Below are positions 16,582 through 25,547 of a DNA stretch of 64,000 bases, one piece after another. Origin of the DNA: Blastocatellia bacterium (GTDB lineage: Bacteria > Acidobacteriota > Blastocatellia > UBA7656 > JADIYM01); the NCBI GenBank assembly GCA_016705245.1, contig JADIYM010000012.1:1-64000 (forward strand). The letters run 5' to 3'. The notes beneath the pieces were generated by a model that had not been told where the DNA came from, searched no databases, and was given only the letters and a program-made list of their open reading frames with translations. The position numbers and the translations under genes were made by a program. Numbering within the stretch: position 1 is the first letter of the stretch; the number at the start of each line of letters is the position of its first letter.

Positions 16582-17700
16582 TTAGGTGCCGGTTGGCGCC
16601 CGGTGCACGAGGACGCCGCAGCGCGGGCAGAATCGCGCCGATGAAGACAGCGTCGTGTCGAAACAGTTCCAGCACATGACCGCCTCGTGCTCGGTTGCTT
16701 CTCCGCAGTGCGGACAGAAGCGGGATTCCCTGGGCAGCGGCGTCGAACACGCCGAGCAGAGTCTTCCGGTTCGTCCGATTCGGAGACCAAGTCGCTCGAG
16801 GGCTCCCGTGAGCCGGCTCGCGAGGTTTCCGGTGCGCCGCTCCTCTGCGGGCTCCGATGCCAGTGCGGCGCCAAGTGCCGCGGCGACCTCCTTGCTGAGG
16901 AGCACCGTCGGGGCTTCGTCTGGCGGGATCTCGTAAAGGGGTTCGGGATTCGGCTTCGCGGGCTCGGCCAGACCTGGCCGTCGGACTGCGATGTCGAGTG
17001 GTGACGTTCCAAGCCGGATGCGGCGCCGCGCCGGCAACGCGACTTCAGGTGCTGGTAACGCAGCCGAGAGTCGGGAGCTCTGCGCGGCGCCGGCGGCCGG
17101 TTCGGCAGCCGCGCCGAACAGACGCATTCGCTGCGGTCTCAGCAACGGCCGGTCATCTACCGGTTTTGACTTCGAGACGATGCCATTCGGTTCCGCGTAG
17201 TCGACGACCCACGTCGCCGCAGCCCGGTCGAGCGGATACGGCGGCACCCACGCAGCGTGGTAGCGCACGTACTGGACCATCTCCCCGACAGCCCGAACGA
17301 GATCCGATAGCGGTTTTCCGGCGAAGTAGTTCTGCGCCGTGTTCGTGCAGACGTGGTTCGGGACTTCATGGTCGATGTTCGGGTGCCATATCGGCGTCAT
17401 CCACTTCAGGTGCGGCTCGCGCAGGGGATAGTCGCTCGGCAGGTACATCTTGACCTGGTGGAAATCTCCGTACTTCGGAGTCCCGTCCGGATTGATCCCG
17501 ACGATTCCGCGACATCGGTAAGTGATCAGGTACTTCTCGGGCGGCCATCCGGGATGCACGTCGAGCGCCTCGACCGCGATCAGGTCGCTACGCGCCGCCA
17601 GGTTCATCAGGTTCGTGTATTCGATCGCAAGCCGAACCTGCCGCGGATTGTGTCCGCCCCGCCGCGCGCGCAGGGCGCCCGATTGGAAGTTGGCAGTCAC
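16582..17700 (-). CDS. E2-like (UBC-fold) conjugating enzyme with C-terminal double zinc ribbon
   Basis: The start overlaps the Ubl stop (ATGA). Residues ~15-170 match the UBC fold: KYLITYRCRGI, HQVKMYLPSDYPLREPHLKW, then TPIWHPNI (102-109) and the likely catalytic C118 in HVCTNT, ten residues after the HPN asparagine as in E2 enzymes. A C-terminal helix region (YPLDRAAATWVVDY) follows. Residues ~185-300 are low-complexity, with AAA and APTVLLSKEVAAALG segments. The last ~65 residues carry four CxxC knuckles (CSAC, CPHC, CWNC, CPRC), a pair of zinc ribbons. The role is predicted acceptance of activated Ubl from the E1 encoded two genes upstream; targets are unknown. Confidence 0.85.
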   Translation of the reverse strand: MTANFQSGALRARRGGHNPRQVRLAIEYTNLMNLAARSDLIAVEALDVHPGWPPEKYLITYRCRGIVGINPDGTPKYGDFHQVKMYLPSDYPLREPHLKWMTPIWHPNIDHEVPNHVCTNTAQNYFAGKPLSDLVRAVGEMVQYVRYHAAWVPPYPLDRAAATWVVDYAEPNGIVSKSKPVDDRPLLRPQRMRLFGAAAEPAAGAAQSSRLSAALPAPEVALPARRRIRLGTSPLDIAVRRPGLAEPAKPNPEPLYEIPPDEAPTVLLSKEVAAALGAALASEPAEERRTGNLASRLTGALERLGLRIGRTGRLCSACSTPLPRESRFCPHCGEATEHEAVMCWNCFDTTLSSSARFCPRCGVLVHRAPTGT

Positions 17701-18344
17701 CTTTCGGCCTCGTCTGCCGGAGGTTGGCCTCCGCCGGCAATCTCTTCGCGATGAACCGTCAGTCGGTCGAGCCGTGGAACGCCTGCCTGCCGTAGCGTCT
17801 CTCGATTCGCGAGGTACCGGCCAAGCGCCTTGCTCTCGATTCGATAGACGATCAGCTCGTTGAGCCGGTCGCGGGCGGGCAGGCTGAACGTCGCCGCAAT
17901 CTGCTGGAGCAGTTCGCCGACCGGCCGGTCGACGAGCAGCGACGTCTTTTCGCTCTTGTTGAGATCGAGCACCGAAAGCACGACCTCGATCGTGTCGGAC
18001 GTGAGCGCGCCGGTCACCGGATGTCTCGGCAACGGTGAGCTCGGCCGGACGACGACGGGCTTGACCGGGGCCGCCGCGACAGCAGCGCAGTTCGTCGTCA
18101 ACCGCAGGCAGTCCCCGTTCGACACGCCGCCGTCGCGCAGGTTCACGCCGTTCTGCAGCACGATTTCCTGGCCTCCGATCTCGATCGAATAGGCCACGGG
18201 GTCTCCGTTCGGCAGCACACGAGGCAGGCCAAGCTCGTCGACGAGCTCCGAGATGACTTCTTCCGTCAGCATGTCATCGGGGAGCAGGGTCGCCTCGAGA
18301 ACCATGCCGGACGGGGTCACGAGATCCACATTAAGTTCTGGCAT
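17697..18344 (-). CDS. Tandem ubiquitin-like (beta-grasp) protein
   Basis: ATG 18344 overlaps the end of the E1 gene by 14 bases and has GAGGAGG seven bases upstream, so I prefer it to any longer reading. The 215-residue product contains two beta-grasp-like domains. Residues 1-85 begin MPELNVDLVTPSG and include AYSIEIGGQEIVL and NGDCLRL, resembling YukD/EsaB-type Ubls. Residues ~117-200 read TIEVVLSVLDLNKSEKTSLL to RLDRLTVHRE. The second domain is followed by I-A-G-G-G (204-206) and a nine-residue tail, QPPADEAER. A JAMM protease could trim that tail to expose Gly. Sequence identity to ubiquitin is low, so the fold assignment rests on pattern and context. Confidence 0.72.
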   Translation of the reverse strand: MPELNVDLVTPSGMVLEATLLPDDMLTEEVISELVDELGLPRVLPNGDPVAYSIEIGGQEIVLQNGVNLRDGGVSNGDCLRLTTNCAAVAAAPVKPVVVRPSSPLPRHPVTGALTSDTIEVVLSVLDLNKSEKTSLLVDRPVGELLQQIAATFSLPARDRLNELIVYRIESKALGRYLANRETLRQAGVPRLDRLTVHREEIAGGGQPPADEAER

Positions 18345-19578
18345 TTGCTGCCTCCTCATCGACGGACGAGTCTTCACCGGCGTGCCATCCGAGTGTTGCA
18401 CCGGCATCGCCGCTCAGTTCGAACGAAACCTCCAGGCCGCCACGGCCACGTGCCGTGAGAATGTCGAGACGCGGCACACCGAGCTCCGACAGCGGACGCG
18501 CCAGGAAGTCCTCCTCGTATTCGTCTGCCGGACCGCCGAGTGTGTGTGTCGAGAGCACGTAGCCCACGCGCCCGCATTCCTCGCATTCGAGGTCTTCCCG
18601 AAAGACTTTTCGCAATGGCCGCAGCAGGTGGTGCACGGACGCGCAGCCCGGGCAACGCCGCTCTACGGCAAGCTCGAAGTTGAGATCAACGATTGCGTCG
18701 GGCCCGAGCGCCTCGCGCGCTGCCCCGACGATGTCGGCGCCGGTCGTGCGCGAAGCCGTCGCACCGGCAAGTTCCACGATCGACTCTGGTGGAAGCAGGT
18801 CGTGTGCGGGGCAGTCCTCGCGCACGGGCATCTCGACGAAGCTCGCGGCGCCGACCGTGCCGTTGAAGACGAACTCGCGGCCGTCGAGCATTCGTCCTTC
18901 CCAGACGTCGGGCGAAAGCAGCTTGAGCGCTTCCTGAACCTGGACCGCGGCGACGATGGACGCAATCGTGGGCGTCGTCGGGACCTTGCCCTCGCTCGCG
19001 TAGCGGCTCGCAATCGCACCGCACGGGACCGAAATTCGGCGATAGTCGTTCTCCGTCATCGAGCACTCGTAGCAGGCGCCGTGACCCGGCCGATACGCGC
19101 GGGCCTGGCCGTTCAGCTGGCCAATGCCGCCGTCGACCCACGGGCGGTCGAGTTTCCAGCACGCGCGGTTCACGTGAAGCCGCGCCTCGCGGTTGTCGAG
19201 GCAGCCGATGATCACGTCCATCGTGCGATACACGCCCAGACCGAGATCGAGGGTGACGTCGCCAGACTCCCACAGGGCCTCGACGTTCGGATTGAGGTCT
19301 CGAATGGCGCGCGCTGCAACGGCGGCTTTCAGGGCTCCGGCGTCGGTTGCTCGAAAGAGGACCGACCGTGAGAGGTTCGACATGTCGATCGTGTCCTTGT
19401 CGTAGATGAACACGTGACCGATGCCGAGCAGCGCGAGGTTCTTGAGGACTTCGTTGCCAATGGCTCCCGCCCCGATGACCAGGATTCGGGCCGCGCGGAC
19501 GCGCTCGATGTCGAACCAGTCGATCAGCTTCAGGGAAGCGTCTCGATCGGTGCGAAAGTCGAGCAACCCGGTGTTCAC
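18331..19578 (-). CDS. E1-like ThiF/MoeB-family Ubl-activating enzyme
   Basis: The start is GTG 19578, in GTGA overlap with the ATPase stop. The adenylation domain shows the GAGAIG nucleotide loop (36-41), YDKDTID (59-65) and NLSRS (68-72), which supplies the conserved Arg. Later come the zinc pair CYEC (169-172), the candidate catalytic C186 in SVPCGAI, and PTTPTIASIVAAVQVQEALK, the standard end of ThiF/MoeB/E1 domains. A C-terminal extension has CPGC (309-312) and CEEC (332-335), then a short domain with a disordered acidic tail. It should adenylate the C-terminus of the Ubl encoded next and hand it to the E2. Confidence 0.88.
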   Translation of the reverse strand: MNTGLLDFRTDRDASLKLIDWFDIERVRAARILVIGAGAIGNEVLKNLALLGIGHVFIYDKDTIDMSNLSRSVLFRATDAGALKAAVAARAIRDLNPNVEALWESGDVTLDLGLGVYRTMDVIIGCLDNREARLHVNRACWKLDRPWVDGGIGQLNGQARAYRPGHGACYECSMTENDYRRISVPCGAIASRYASEGKVPTTPTIASIVAAVQVQEALKLLSPDVWEGRMLDGREFVFNGTVGAASFVEMPVREDCPAHDLLPPESIVELAGATASRTTGADIVGAAREALGPDAIVDLNFELAVERRCPGCASVHHLLRPLRKVFREDLECEECGRVGYVLSTHTLGGPADEYEEDFLARPLSELGVPRLDILTARGRGGLEVSFELSGDAGATLGWHAGEDSSVDEEAANART

Positions 19579-20670
19579 GACGCCTCCACTGCGAAGACTT
19601 CGCGCGTCAGGTCGACGAGCGGGGCATATCCCTTCTGCCGCACCTCGTCACCGAAGGCCGAGCGGTTGCCGGTCCATCGTGTCGATTTCAGGTCGCCCGA
19701 ATATTCGTAGATCTTCGTGACTCCGTACCGGAAGTCGGTGCTGAGCGGGCCGACTTCGCTGACTTCCATGAGAACGCGCCGGCCGTCGTTGAGCCGCGAA
19801 AGCTGCACGACCACGTCGATGGCCGAAGCCACCTGCGCGCGCAGTGCCGTGAGCGGGATCTCGATGCCGGACATGAGCGCCATCGTCTCCAGACGGTGGA
19901 GCGAGTCAGCCGCGGAGTTCGCGTGCAGCGTGGACATCGAGCCGCCGTGTCCGCTCGTCATGGCCTGGATGAGGTCGAGCGCTTCGCCGCCACGGCACTC
20001 GCCGATGACGATCCGATCCGGGCGCATGCGGAGCGCCGAGTGGAACAGCTCGCGGATCGTCACGCCGCCGCGGTCGTGGCGATCGGGCATCCGGGTCTCG
20101 AACGGCAGTACGTGCGGCTGCTGCAGCTGAAGCTCGGACGAATCCTCGATGACGATGATCCGTTCCGTGGCAGGGATCTTTCCGGAGATCGCGTTTAGCA
20201 GCGACGTTTTGCCGGTGCCGGTTCCGCCCGAGACGATAAGGTTCTTCTCCGATGGCCACGACGATCTCGATGTATTCGCGCACGTCGTCGGTGAAGGCTC
20301 CGCGCTCGACGAGACCCTCCAGGGTGAAGCTCTTTTTCGAGAACCGCCGGATCGAGATGCACAGCCCCTTCTGCGAACAGCGCGGGAGAACGACGTGGAC
20401 GCGGGAACCGTCAGGGAGCCGGCTGTCGAACCGGGAGGTATCGGCGGTGATGCGCTTGTTGGTGAACTGCGCGATGTTGCGGGCGGCGGATTCGAGGGCG
20501 CCTTCGTCCGCGAAGACGGCGTCGGTGCGAGTCACGAGCCCTGCCCGCTCGATGTAGATGTCGGACGGACCGTTGATCATGATTTCGGAGACCGCCGGGT
20601 CCTCGAGGTACTCGTGGACCGGCTCCAGAAACCTGGCAATGGTGGCCTGGAAGATCTCGTTCCGCTCCAT
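19575..20670 (-). CDS. CpaF/TadA-type secretion ATPase, frameshifted (first gene of Ub-like operon)
   Basis: A short CpaF-like ATPase of ~365 residues. The N-terminal part has SEIMINGPSDIYIERAG and RLPDGSRVHVVLPRCS, typical of the family. The C-terminal part has Walker A GGTGTGKT, MRPDRIVIGECRGGE (Walker B), TSGHGGSMSTLHANS and the end QKGYAPLVDL. The two parts are in different frames. Removing one base near 20254 gives VVASEKNLIVSGG and restores a continuous protein, so a single-base insertion is likely. It lacks the long N-terminal extension of the second CpaF at 31859. It should power assembly or secretion at the inner membrane. Position at the head of the conjugation operon is the notable point. 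Confidence 0.8.
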
Positions 20671-20725
20671 CACCCGTCCCCTTTCACGCTGTTGACGCTT
20701 TCGACACTAGTCGCAGCGTTGGGGC

Positions 20726-20780
20726 CGGACAACTATCTATTCAGATAGGGTTGGATCGGATTGCGGGCGAAACTGATGGG
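20726..20780 (-). promoter_or_regulatory. 55-bp upstream element with palindrome, copy A (Ub-like operon)
   Basis: It matches 52 of 55 bases with the inverted copy at 25706-25760. It contains CTATCT-N4-AGATAG (20733-20748), a perfect six-base inverted repeat. It lies 56-110 bases upstream of ATG 20670 of the ATPase gene. Both copies point the same way relative to their downstream operon, as expected of a promoter/operator region. I see no confident -35/-10 pair. An alternative is that it is the end of an inserted element. Confidence 0.6.
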
Positions 20781-20867
20781 GTTTTTGCGAAACTCGCGTG
20801 GCTTCCGCTGCCGGGGTACGCGGTGGTCGTGTGCGCGGGGCCTCCGCGGGGAACCCGCTCGCTACTG

Positions 20868-21180
20868 CTCGACCGCGGAGCGGTCGAAGGAAATAGCCGT
20901 GGGTCGCACGGGGGCGAGTCCAACGAGCCCTCGTGCGACCCGCGGTACCTCCACCCAGAGCGCGCCGACCGCGGAGCGGTCGCATTTCTGTTGCATCTCA
21001 TTCCTAAATGGGATGCAACGACGGGCACGGCATCGCCTACGACGCACGCTGGTTCTGGGACTGACGATGCGACCGCTCCGCGTCGGACCGAGGTGGGCGG
21101 TAGTACCGCGGGTCGCGTGTGCTCGTTGCACTCGCCCCCGCGACCCACGGCCATTTCCTCCGACCGCTCCGCGGTCGAAG
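20868..21180. repeat. Nested ~310-bp palindromic element
   Basis: In the 20781-21239 gap no gene is supported. About 60 bases at 20868-20928 (starting CTCGACCGCGGAGCGGTCGA) pair with 21121-21180. A second inverted pair lies inside (CGTGCGACCCGCGGTAC with its partner near 21100-21115), and GTTGCATC...GATGCAAC forms the centre. The whole could fold into one long hairpin, like a MITE. Neither pair is perfect, which suggests age. Confidence 0.7.
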
Positions 21181-21239
21181 ATCGCCTTTGGCGATGTTCC
21201 GGAATCCGCGGGTTGGTCGCGTTATCGATAGTACGGCGC

Positions 21240-23837
21240 TCAAGGGCTGGCCCGCCGGGTGTAGCCTTTCGGTATCGCAAGGAGCGAGTCGGGCACCTTC
21301 GTCGTGATTTCCTGGAGTAGGTAGGCGTCGGGGAGCTCGGCATCCCCGAAGCCCGTTGAGCCGTTTTCGTAACGGATCACGAGCCAGTTCAGATCGCGCG
21401 CCGCATAGAGAAGGCAAGCCACAGTGCCGTCGCGGTGCAAGAGGCGGATCCTGGCGCAGCGGTGGCCCGCGATGTCGACGTACCCCGTGTGCTCGGCGAT
21501 GAGCTCGTTCCGCGTCGCAATCTCGCGAAGCACTGCGAACGGAACGGCGATCGCAATGATTGTCAGGTCTTCGTCCTCCTCGAATGTCTTGTTTTCGGGA
21601 TAGAGCCGCACAGGCAATTGTCCCGGGCGAAAGAGGAGGTGCAGGGTCTCGTCGCCCGCGGTCAAGTCGATCCGCGCGACGCCGTCCTTGCGGGCGAATT
21701 CGCCCTTCAGCTTTTCGACGCGACCGTCTTTCTCGACGGCTGGTCGCGCGCGGCAATCGGGCTGCTTCCGCATGATTTCCAGGATCTCGGCGGACGAGAG
21801 CTTCGACTCCACGGGGCCGGCGGCGAGACCTGGAGGAGCCGCTTCGCCCCGGACGAAGCTGCGCAACTTCATTCCCGTTTCGACGTCCCAGACGTGGATC
21901 GTACCCCCCGAGTCAGCCGTCGCGAGCAGTTTGCCGTTCGGGCTGAACGCAAGCCCCCACACCGCCGACGCATGACGACCCAGAGTGCGTACCTCTCGAG
22001 CCGACCCGGCCTCCCACAACCTGACCGAGCCGTCCCAAGCGCCCGTCGCGATATGGGATCCGACTGGCCGGAAGGCGATGGCAGTCACCCACCCGCCATC
22101 GGCGCCAAACGAAACGGTCTTTTGACCGCCGGCAAGATTCCAGAGCGATGCGCCGTCCTCGCCAGCGGCGGCGACCGTCTTGCCATCCGGGCTCACTGCC
22201 ACATCCCAGATCCAGTTGTCCGGGCTCGATTCCCGGATCGTTCGTTCGGATCCGCCGTCGACGGGTGCAACTTTCAGCGCGCCACTCGCGGAGCCAGCAA
22301 CGATCTCCTTCCCGTCGGGCGTGAACGCAACGGACTTTACCCAGCGGTATCCGCCAGTCTCGGCAAACGCCAGCACGCCAGTGAGAGTACGGTTTCCCTG
22401 GCGATAGACGAGCACCCCGCCATCAGCCGATGCGATCGCCAATCGAGAGCCATCGCGACTATAGGCTACGTCCCAGAACCACCCCTCGTTTGCCGACTTG
22501 CTGTCAGCCTGCTCGCCGCTCCGCACGTCGAAGATCTTCGGTTCGGTTTCGCATCCGACCGCAGTCACTTGCCGGCCGTCGGGGCCGAAGGCGAGACCCG
22601 TCAGGCGGCCCTTGCCGGGGCCGGTAACCGCATAGCCATCGCCACTCTCGACATTCCAGAACGCTACGCGATGGTCGGCACCTTCGTATGCGAGCAGCGA
22701 TCCGTCGGGGCTGAAGGCAACCGGGGCCGCCAATATGTCGCGGCCCTGGAGGCGGCGAACGAGCGAGCCGTCACCTACGTTCCACACCTCGAGGTCGAAC
22801 GGACGACGGAGTGTGATCATTCGACTGAGGTCCGGCGTGAAGGCCAGGGCGATGACATTCGAATCCGTCGACCCTGGCGCCATCTTTCCCGCTGCACGAC
22901 CGGCTGCAACGTCCCAGAGAAGGACGCGCGACGAGCCGCTCTCCGAGACGGCCAGTAGCGACGAGTCCGTGTTGAACTCGAGTTTGGCTCCATGGATCTC
23001 CGCCAGTCCTGGGCCAGCGAGCTCGGCCCCGTCGTCGACTCGCCAGATTCGGACGGGCAGGCCAGTGCCGGTCGAGGCAACGAAGCGTCCGTCCGGGCTC
23101 AGTACCATGCTCAGGGCTCGCGGAGACTCGATCGTCCGGAGCTCGCGTCCGTCCGTCAAATCGAGCAGATGGATGGTGCCTTCCCGGGTCACTACCGCGA
23201 CACGACGAGCGTCCCTCGAGAAAGATGCGTCCAGAACGGAACTGAACTTCGGGCGAAGCCCCGGCCTCGCAATGAGTTGCCCATTTAACGTGACCGTCAC
23301 TCGACCCCCTGGTCCAGCGCCGTCCGGCTTCTCGCCACCGCCTACGGGAACCTCGGCCCCTGTCGAAACGTCCCAGCACTTCACGTCAGACGTGGTGATG
23401 CAATAGAGCCTGCGCGAGCCTTCCCCGAAGGCGAAGGCCTTCGGACCAAGGAAGGTTCGTCGGCTGATGAAGAGAATGCTTCGACCGGTTTCGACGTCCC
23501 AGACTGTCAGGCCGGGGGGCGCATTGCCAACGGCCACGGTAACGAGCATGGCGCCGTCGTGGCTGAATGCGCTCGGGGCCGATCCTCCGAACGCTCGACG
23601 CGGCGACCCGGTTGCGATGTCCCAGACGATGGTCCCGTACGAGTCATTCGCCGCGAGCCATCGGCCGTCTGGACTGACGATCGCCCGCCAGACTCCGCTG
23701 GTATGGCCAACCGCGAGCACGTCGGCCGACGGCACGCGGTCTTTCGACTGGTAACCAACCGCGGGGAGCGAGGCGCCCGGCAGCAGCGCAAGCATGGCGA
23801 CGAAAACGAGAAGCGAACCCCATTGGCGTCGCGGCAT
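21240..23837 (-). CDS. Exported WD40 double-propeller protein with C-terminal beta-domain
   Basis: ATG 23837 follows AAGGAGG and starts a signal peptide (LLVFVAMLALLPGASLPAVG). Residues ~45-680 form WD40-type repeats with the usual spacing of VxFSPDGxxLA and xxWD elements, for example VSPDGRWLAANDSYGTIVWD, FSPDGSLLAYEGADHRVAFW and FSPNGKLLATADSGGTIHVWD. There are enough blades for two seven-bladed propellers. The remaining ~170 residues (LHLLFRPGQLPVRLYPENK, DIAGHRCARIRLLHRDG, TTKVPDSLLAIPKGY) look like a DUF4412/outer-membrane lipoprotein-sorting-like beta domain. It is probably periplasmic or surface-exposed and a protein-interaction platform. Partner unknown; it lies between the two ATPase-bearing operons. 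Confidence 0.8.
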   Translation of the reverse strand: MPRRQWGSLLVFVAMLALLPGASLPAVGYQSKDRVPSADVLAVGHTSGVWRAIVSPDGRWLAANDSYGTIVWDIATGSPRRAFGGSAPSAFSHDGAMLVTVAVGNAPPGLTVWDVETGRSILFISRRTFLGPKAFAFGEGSRRLYCITTSDVKCWDVSTGAEVPVGGGEKPDGAGPGGRVTVTLNGQLIARPGLRPKFSSVLDASFSRDARRVAVVTREGTIHLLDLTDGRELRTIESPRALSMVLSPDGRFVASTGTGLPVRIWRVDDGAELAGPGLAEIHGAKLEFNTDSSLLAVSESGSSRVLLWDVAAGRAAGKMAPGSTDSNVIALAFTPDLSRMITLRRPFDLEVWNVGDGSLVRRLQGRDILAAPVAFSPDGSLLAYEGADHRVAFWNVESGDGYAVTGPGKGRLTGLAFGPDGRQVTAVGCETEPKIFDVRSGEQADSKSANEGWFWDVAYSRDGSRLAIASADGGVLVYRQGNRTLTGVLAFAETGGYRWVKSVAFTPDGKEIVAGSASGALKVAPVDGGSERTIRESSPDNWIWDVAVSPDGKTVAAAGEDGASLWNLAGGQKTVSFGADGGWVTAIAFRPVGSHIATGAWDGSVRLWEAGSAREVRTLGRHASAVWGLAFSPNGKLLATADSGGTIHVWDVETGMKLRSFVRGEAAPPGLAAGPVESKLSSAEILEIMRKQPDCRARPAVEKDGRVEKLKGEFARKDGVARIDLTAGDETLHLLFRPGQLPVRLYPENKTFEEDEDLTIIAIAVPFAVLREIATRNELIAEHTGYVDIAGHRCARIRLLHRDGTVACLLYAARDLNWLVIRYENGSTGFGDAELPDAYLLQEITTKVPDSLLAIPKGYTRRASP

Positions 23838-23985
23838 TGGGGCCTCCTTCTGTAGGAGAATCACAGAGGCGGAATTCATTGTACGCGCGAGACGCCTCTG
23901 TCGCGTGCGCGACGGCCGGCGTTGATCAGTCACGCCTCTTCGCATCAGTACGGTGCGCGGTAGTAAACGGGTCCGCCGCTCGACG

Positions 23986-25467
23986 TTACGGCGCCCGAAC
24001 GAGCACCGACGCCAGGTGGTCTCGATACACCTCGCGCCACTCGGACGTGGCGAGCAGAAGCGTGCGCAACCTGCTGTCGCGTAAGACGAGCGCGTATTCG
24101 ACGCCGTATTCGTCGAGCGGTTTCCGCCAGTCTTCCTGGCCGAAGTGCGCCTTGACGAACGTCCGAATGAACTCGTCTCCGTAGACGTCCGCCCGTCCAT
24201 CGATGAAGACCGGAATGCCCCTCCAGATAAGGTATCCACCCCATCCGTAGTTGTTGTAGACGCGCTGCTCCGCCATGCCCTCACGCTCGATGAAATCGAC
24301 CGCCGCCACGGGGAACTTCTCGCCGATCGCGCGATCGAATAAGCGGAGGTTGTAATGGCCGTGCACGATTGCGAGCACGATCATCCCGGCCGCGACCGTG
24401 GCATAGAGCGCGCGTCGAAGCGGTGTTGTCGCGGGCTCAGGCGTCGCACCGGTCAACTCGGAGTGGAACGACGAGCCCTCGACGCCGTGCACGAGCGTCC
24501 GGCAGATGATCGGCGCAGCGGCGATGGCGAAAAGCGACACGTGCCGTGCCGAGTAGAGTCCCGCGGCGGCGGTTCCGACGAAGATCAAGACGTCGGTGAC
24601 AGCCGCCCGCTTCGGGCTGAACGCCCACGCCAATGCACCGAGCGCGAGCATCCCGGCGAACGGCCATCCCGTGATGTCATGGAAACTCGGGGAGGCCCAT
24701 TCGATGACCCAACCGTTCGCCACGTACCGAGCTCCCAATGTCTCGTAGGAGTACGAGAACAGACCGATTCCGTGGGGATTCAGGAGCGCCGCTGCGAGGC
24801 AACCCGCTGCAGTCAGTCCAAGCGTCCGGATGCCGCGCAAGTCAAGTCCACGACCGTGCGGCACGCCGAGCCACGCCTGCAGCCCCTCGCCAATGGCGTG
24901 AGCAAGCAGCAGAGCGACGCCGAGCATGAACCCGCTGTGACAATTGGCCCAAACGACCGTCAATGCCGGCAGCAGCCAGAGCGCCCGCACCGACACCTTA
25001 TTGCCGGCAGCACGCGCGATTGCGCTCTGGTCCTTGAATCGTTCGATCAGCAGCACGAAAAGCGCGAGAAACAGCAGATTGAACATCTGGGCTCGAACGC
25101 CGAACGACCCGAACGCCACGAGCGCCGCAAGGCTCACGACCAGACACGCCACATATGGACGGCCTTCGCACGCGAGATACGAAACCCAGAACGCGGTGAT
25201 GACCACCGCCGCAAACACCAGGGCGAGACCGTCGAACCCCGCGGCGCGATAGACGCTCCACATCAGTACTTCCGTCAGCCATTCGTGAGTCAGCCACGGC
25301 GTGCCGGGCACGGTGAACGAGAACACGTCCGCGCGAGGCAGGCCGTTCTGCACGATGTACTCACCCGTCCGGAGGTGCCACCACATATCGGGATCGGGCG
25401 TCGCCGCGACAGCCAGAATCGCCACGAAGCTGATCAGGATGACGGGGAACAGCCTCCGAATCGACAT
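23986..25467 (-). CDS. Multi-pass membrane protein, GT-C glycosyltransferase-like
   Basis: ATG 25467 has GGGGAGG at six bases. The first ~390 residues hold about ten transmembrane helices. The first extracytoplasmic loop reads TPDPDMWWHLRTGEYIVQNG, an acidic-aromatic loop common in GT-C-like or PMT-like bacterial proteins. Then come PWLTHEWLTEVLMW and NPHGIGLFSYSYETLG. The C-terminal ~110 residues form a soluble domain (NNYGWGGYLIWRGIPVFIDGRADVYG, YGVEYALVLRDSRL), as in many such proteins. It could transfer lipid-linked sugars outside the membrane, but no substrate is inferable. The downstream WD40 gene is 148 bases away on the same strand. Confidence 0.65.
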   Translation of the reverse strand: MSIRRLFPVILISFVAILAVAATPDPDMWWHLRTGEYIVQNGLPRADVFSFTVPGTPWLTHEWLTEVLMWSVYRAAGFDGLALVFAAVVITAFWVSYLACEGRPYVACLVVSLAALVAFGSFGVRAQMFNLLFLALFVLLIERFKDQSAIARAAGNKVSVRALWLLPALTVVWANCHSGFMLGVALLLAHAIGEGLQAWLGVPHGRGLDLRGIRTLGLTAAGCLAAALLNPHGIGLFSYSYETLGARYVANGWVIEWASPSFHDITGWPFAGMLALGALAWAFSPKRAAVTDVLIFVGTAAAGLYSARHVSLFAIAAAPIICRTLVHGVEGSSFHSELTGATPEPATTPLRRALYATVAAGMIVLAIVHGHYNLRLFDRAIGEKFPVAAVDFIEREGMAEQRVYNNYGWGGYLIWRGIPVFIDGRADVYGDEFIRTFVKAHFGQEDWRKPLDEYGVEYALVLRDSRLRTLLLATSEWREVYRDHLASVLVRAP

Positions 25468-25547
25468 GGGCGACCTCCCCTGTTCCGCCGAGCGCATCCA
25501 GTCTCCAGACTTCTATCGCAACGACATTGTCGCGTCAAAAGCCGAGT

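Noticed and set aside
18253..19371. A 372-residue open frame antisense to the E1 gene
   Set aside because: The E1 frame has strong family motifs and GTGA/14-base overlaps with its neighbours; the antisense frame has none.
20868..21180. CRISPR-like repeats
   Set aside because: The repeats are paired inverted arms, not regularly spaced direct repeats with unique spacers; no cas genes are present.
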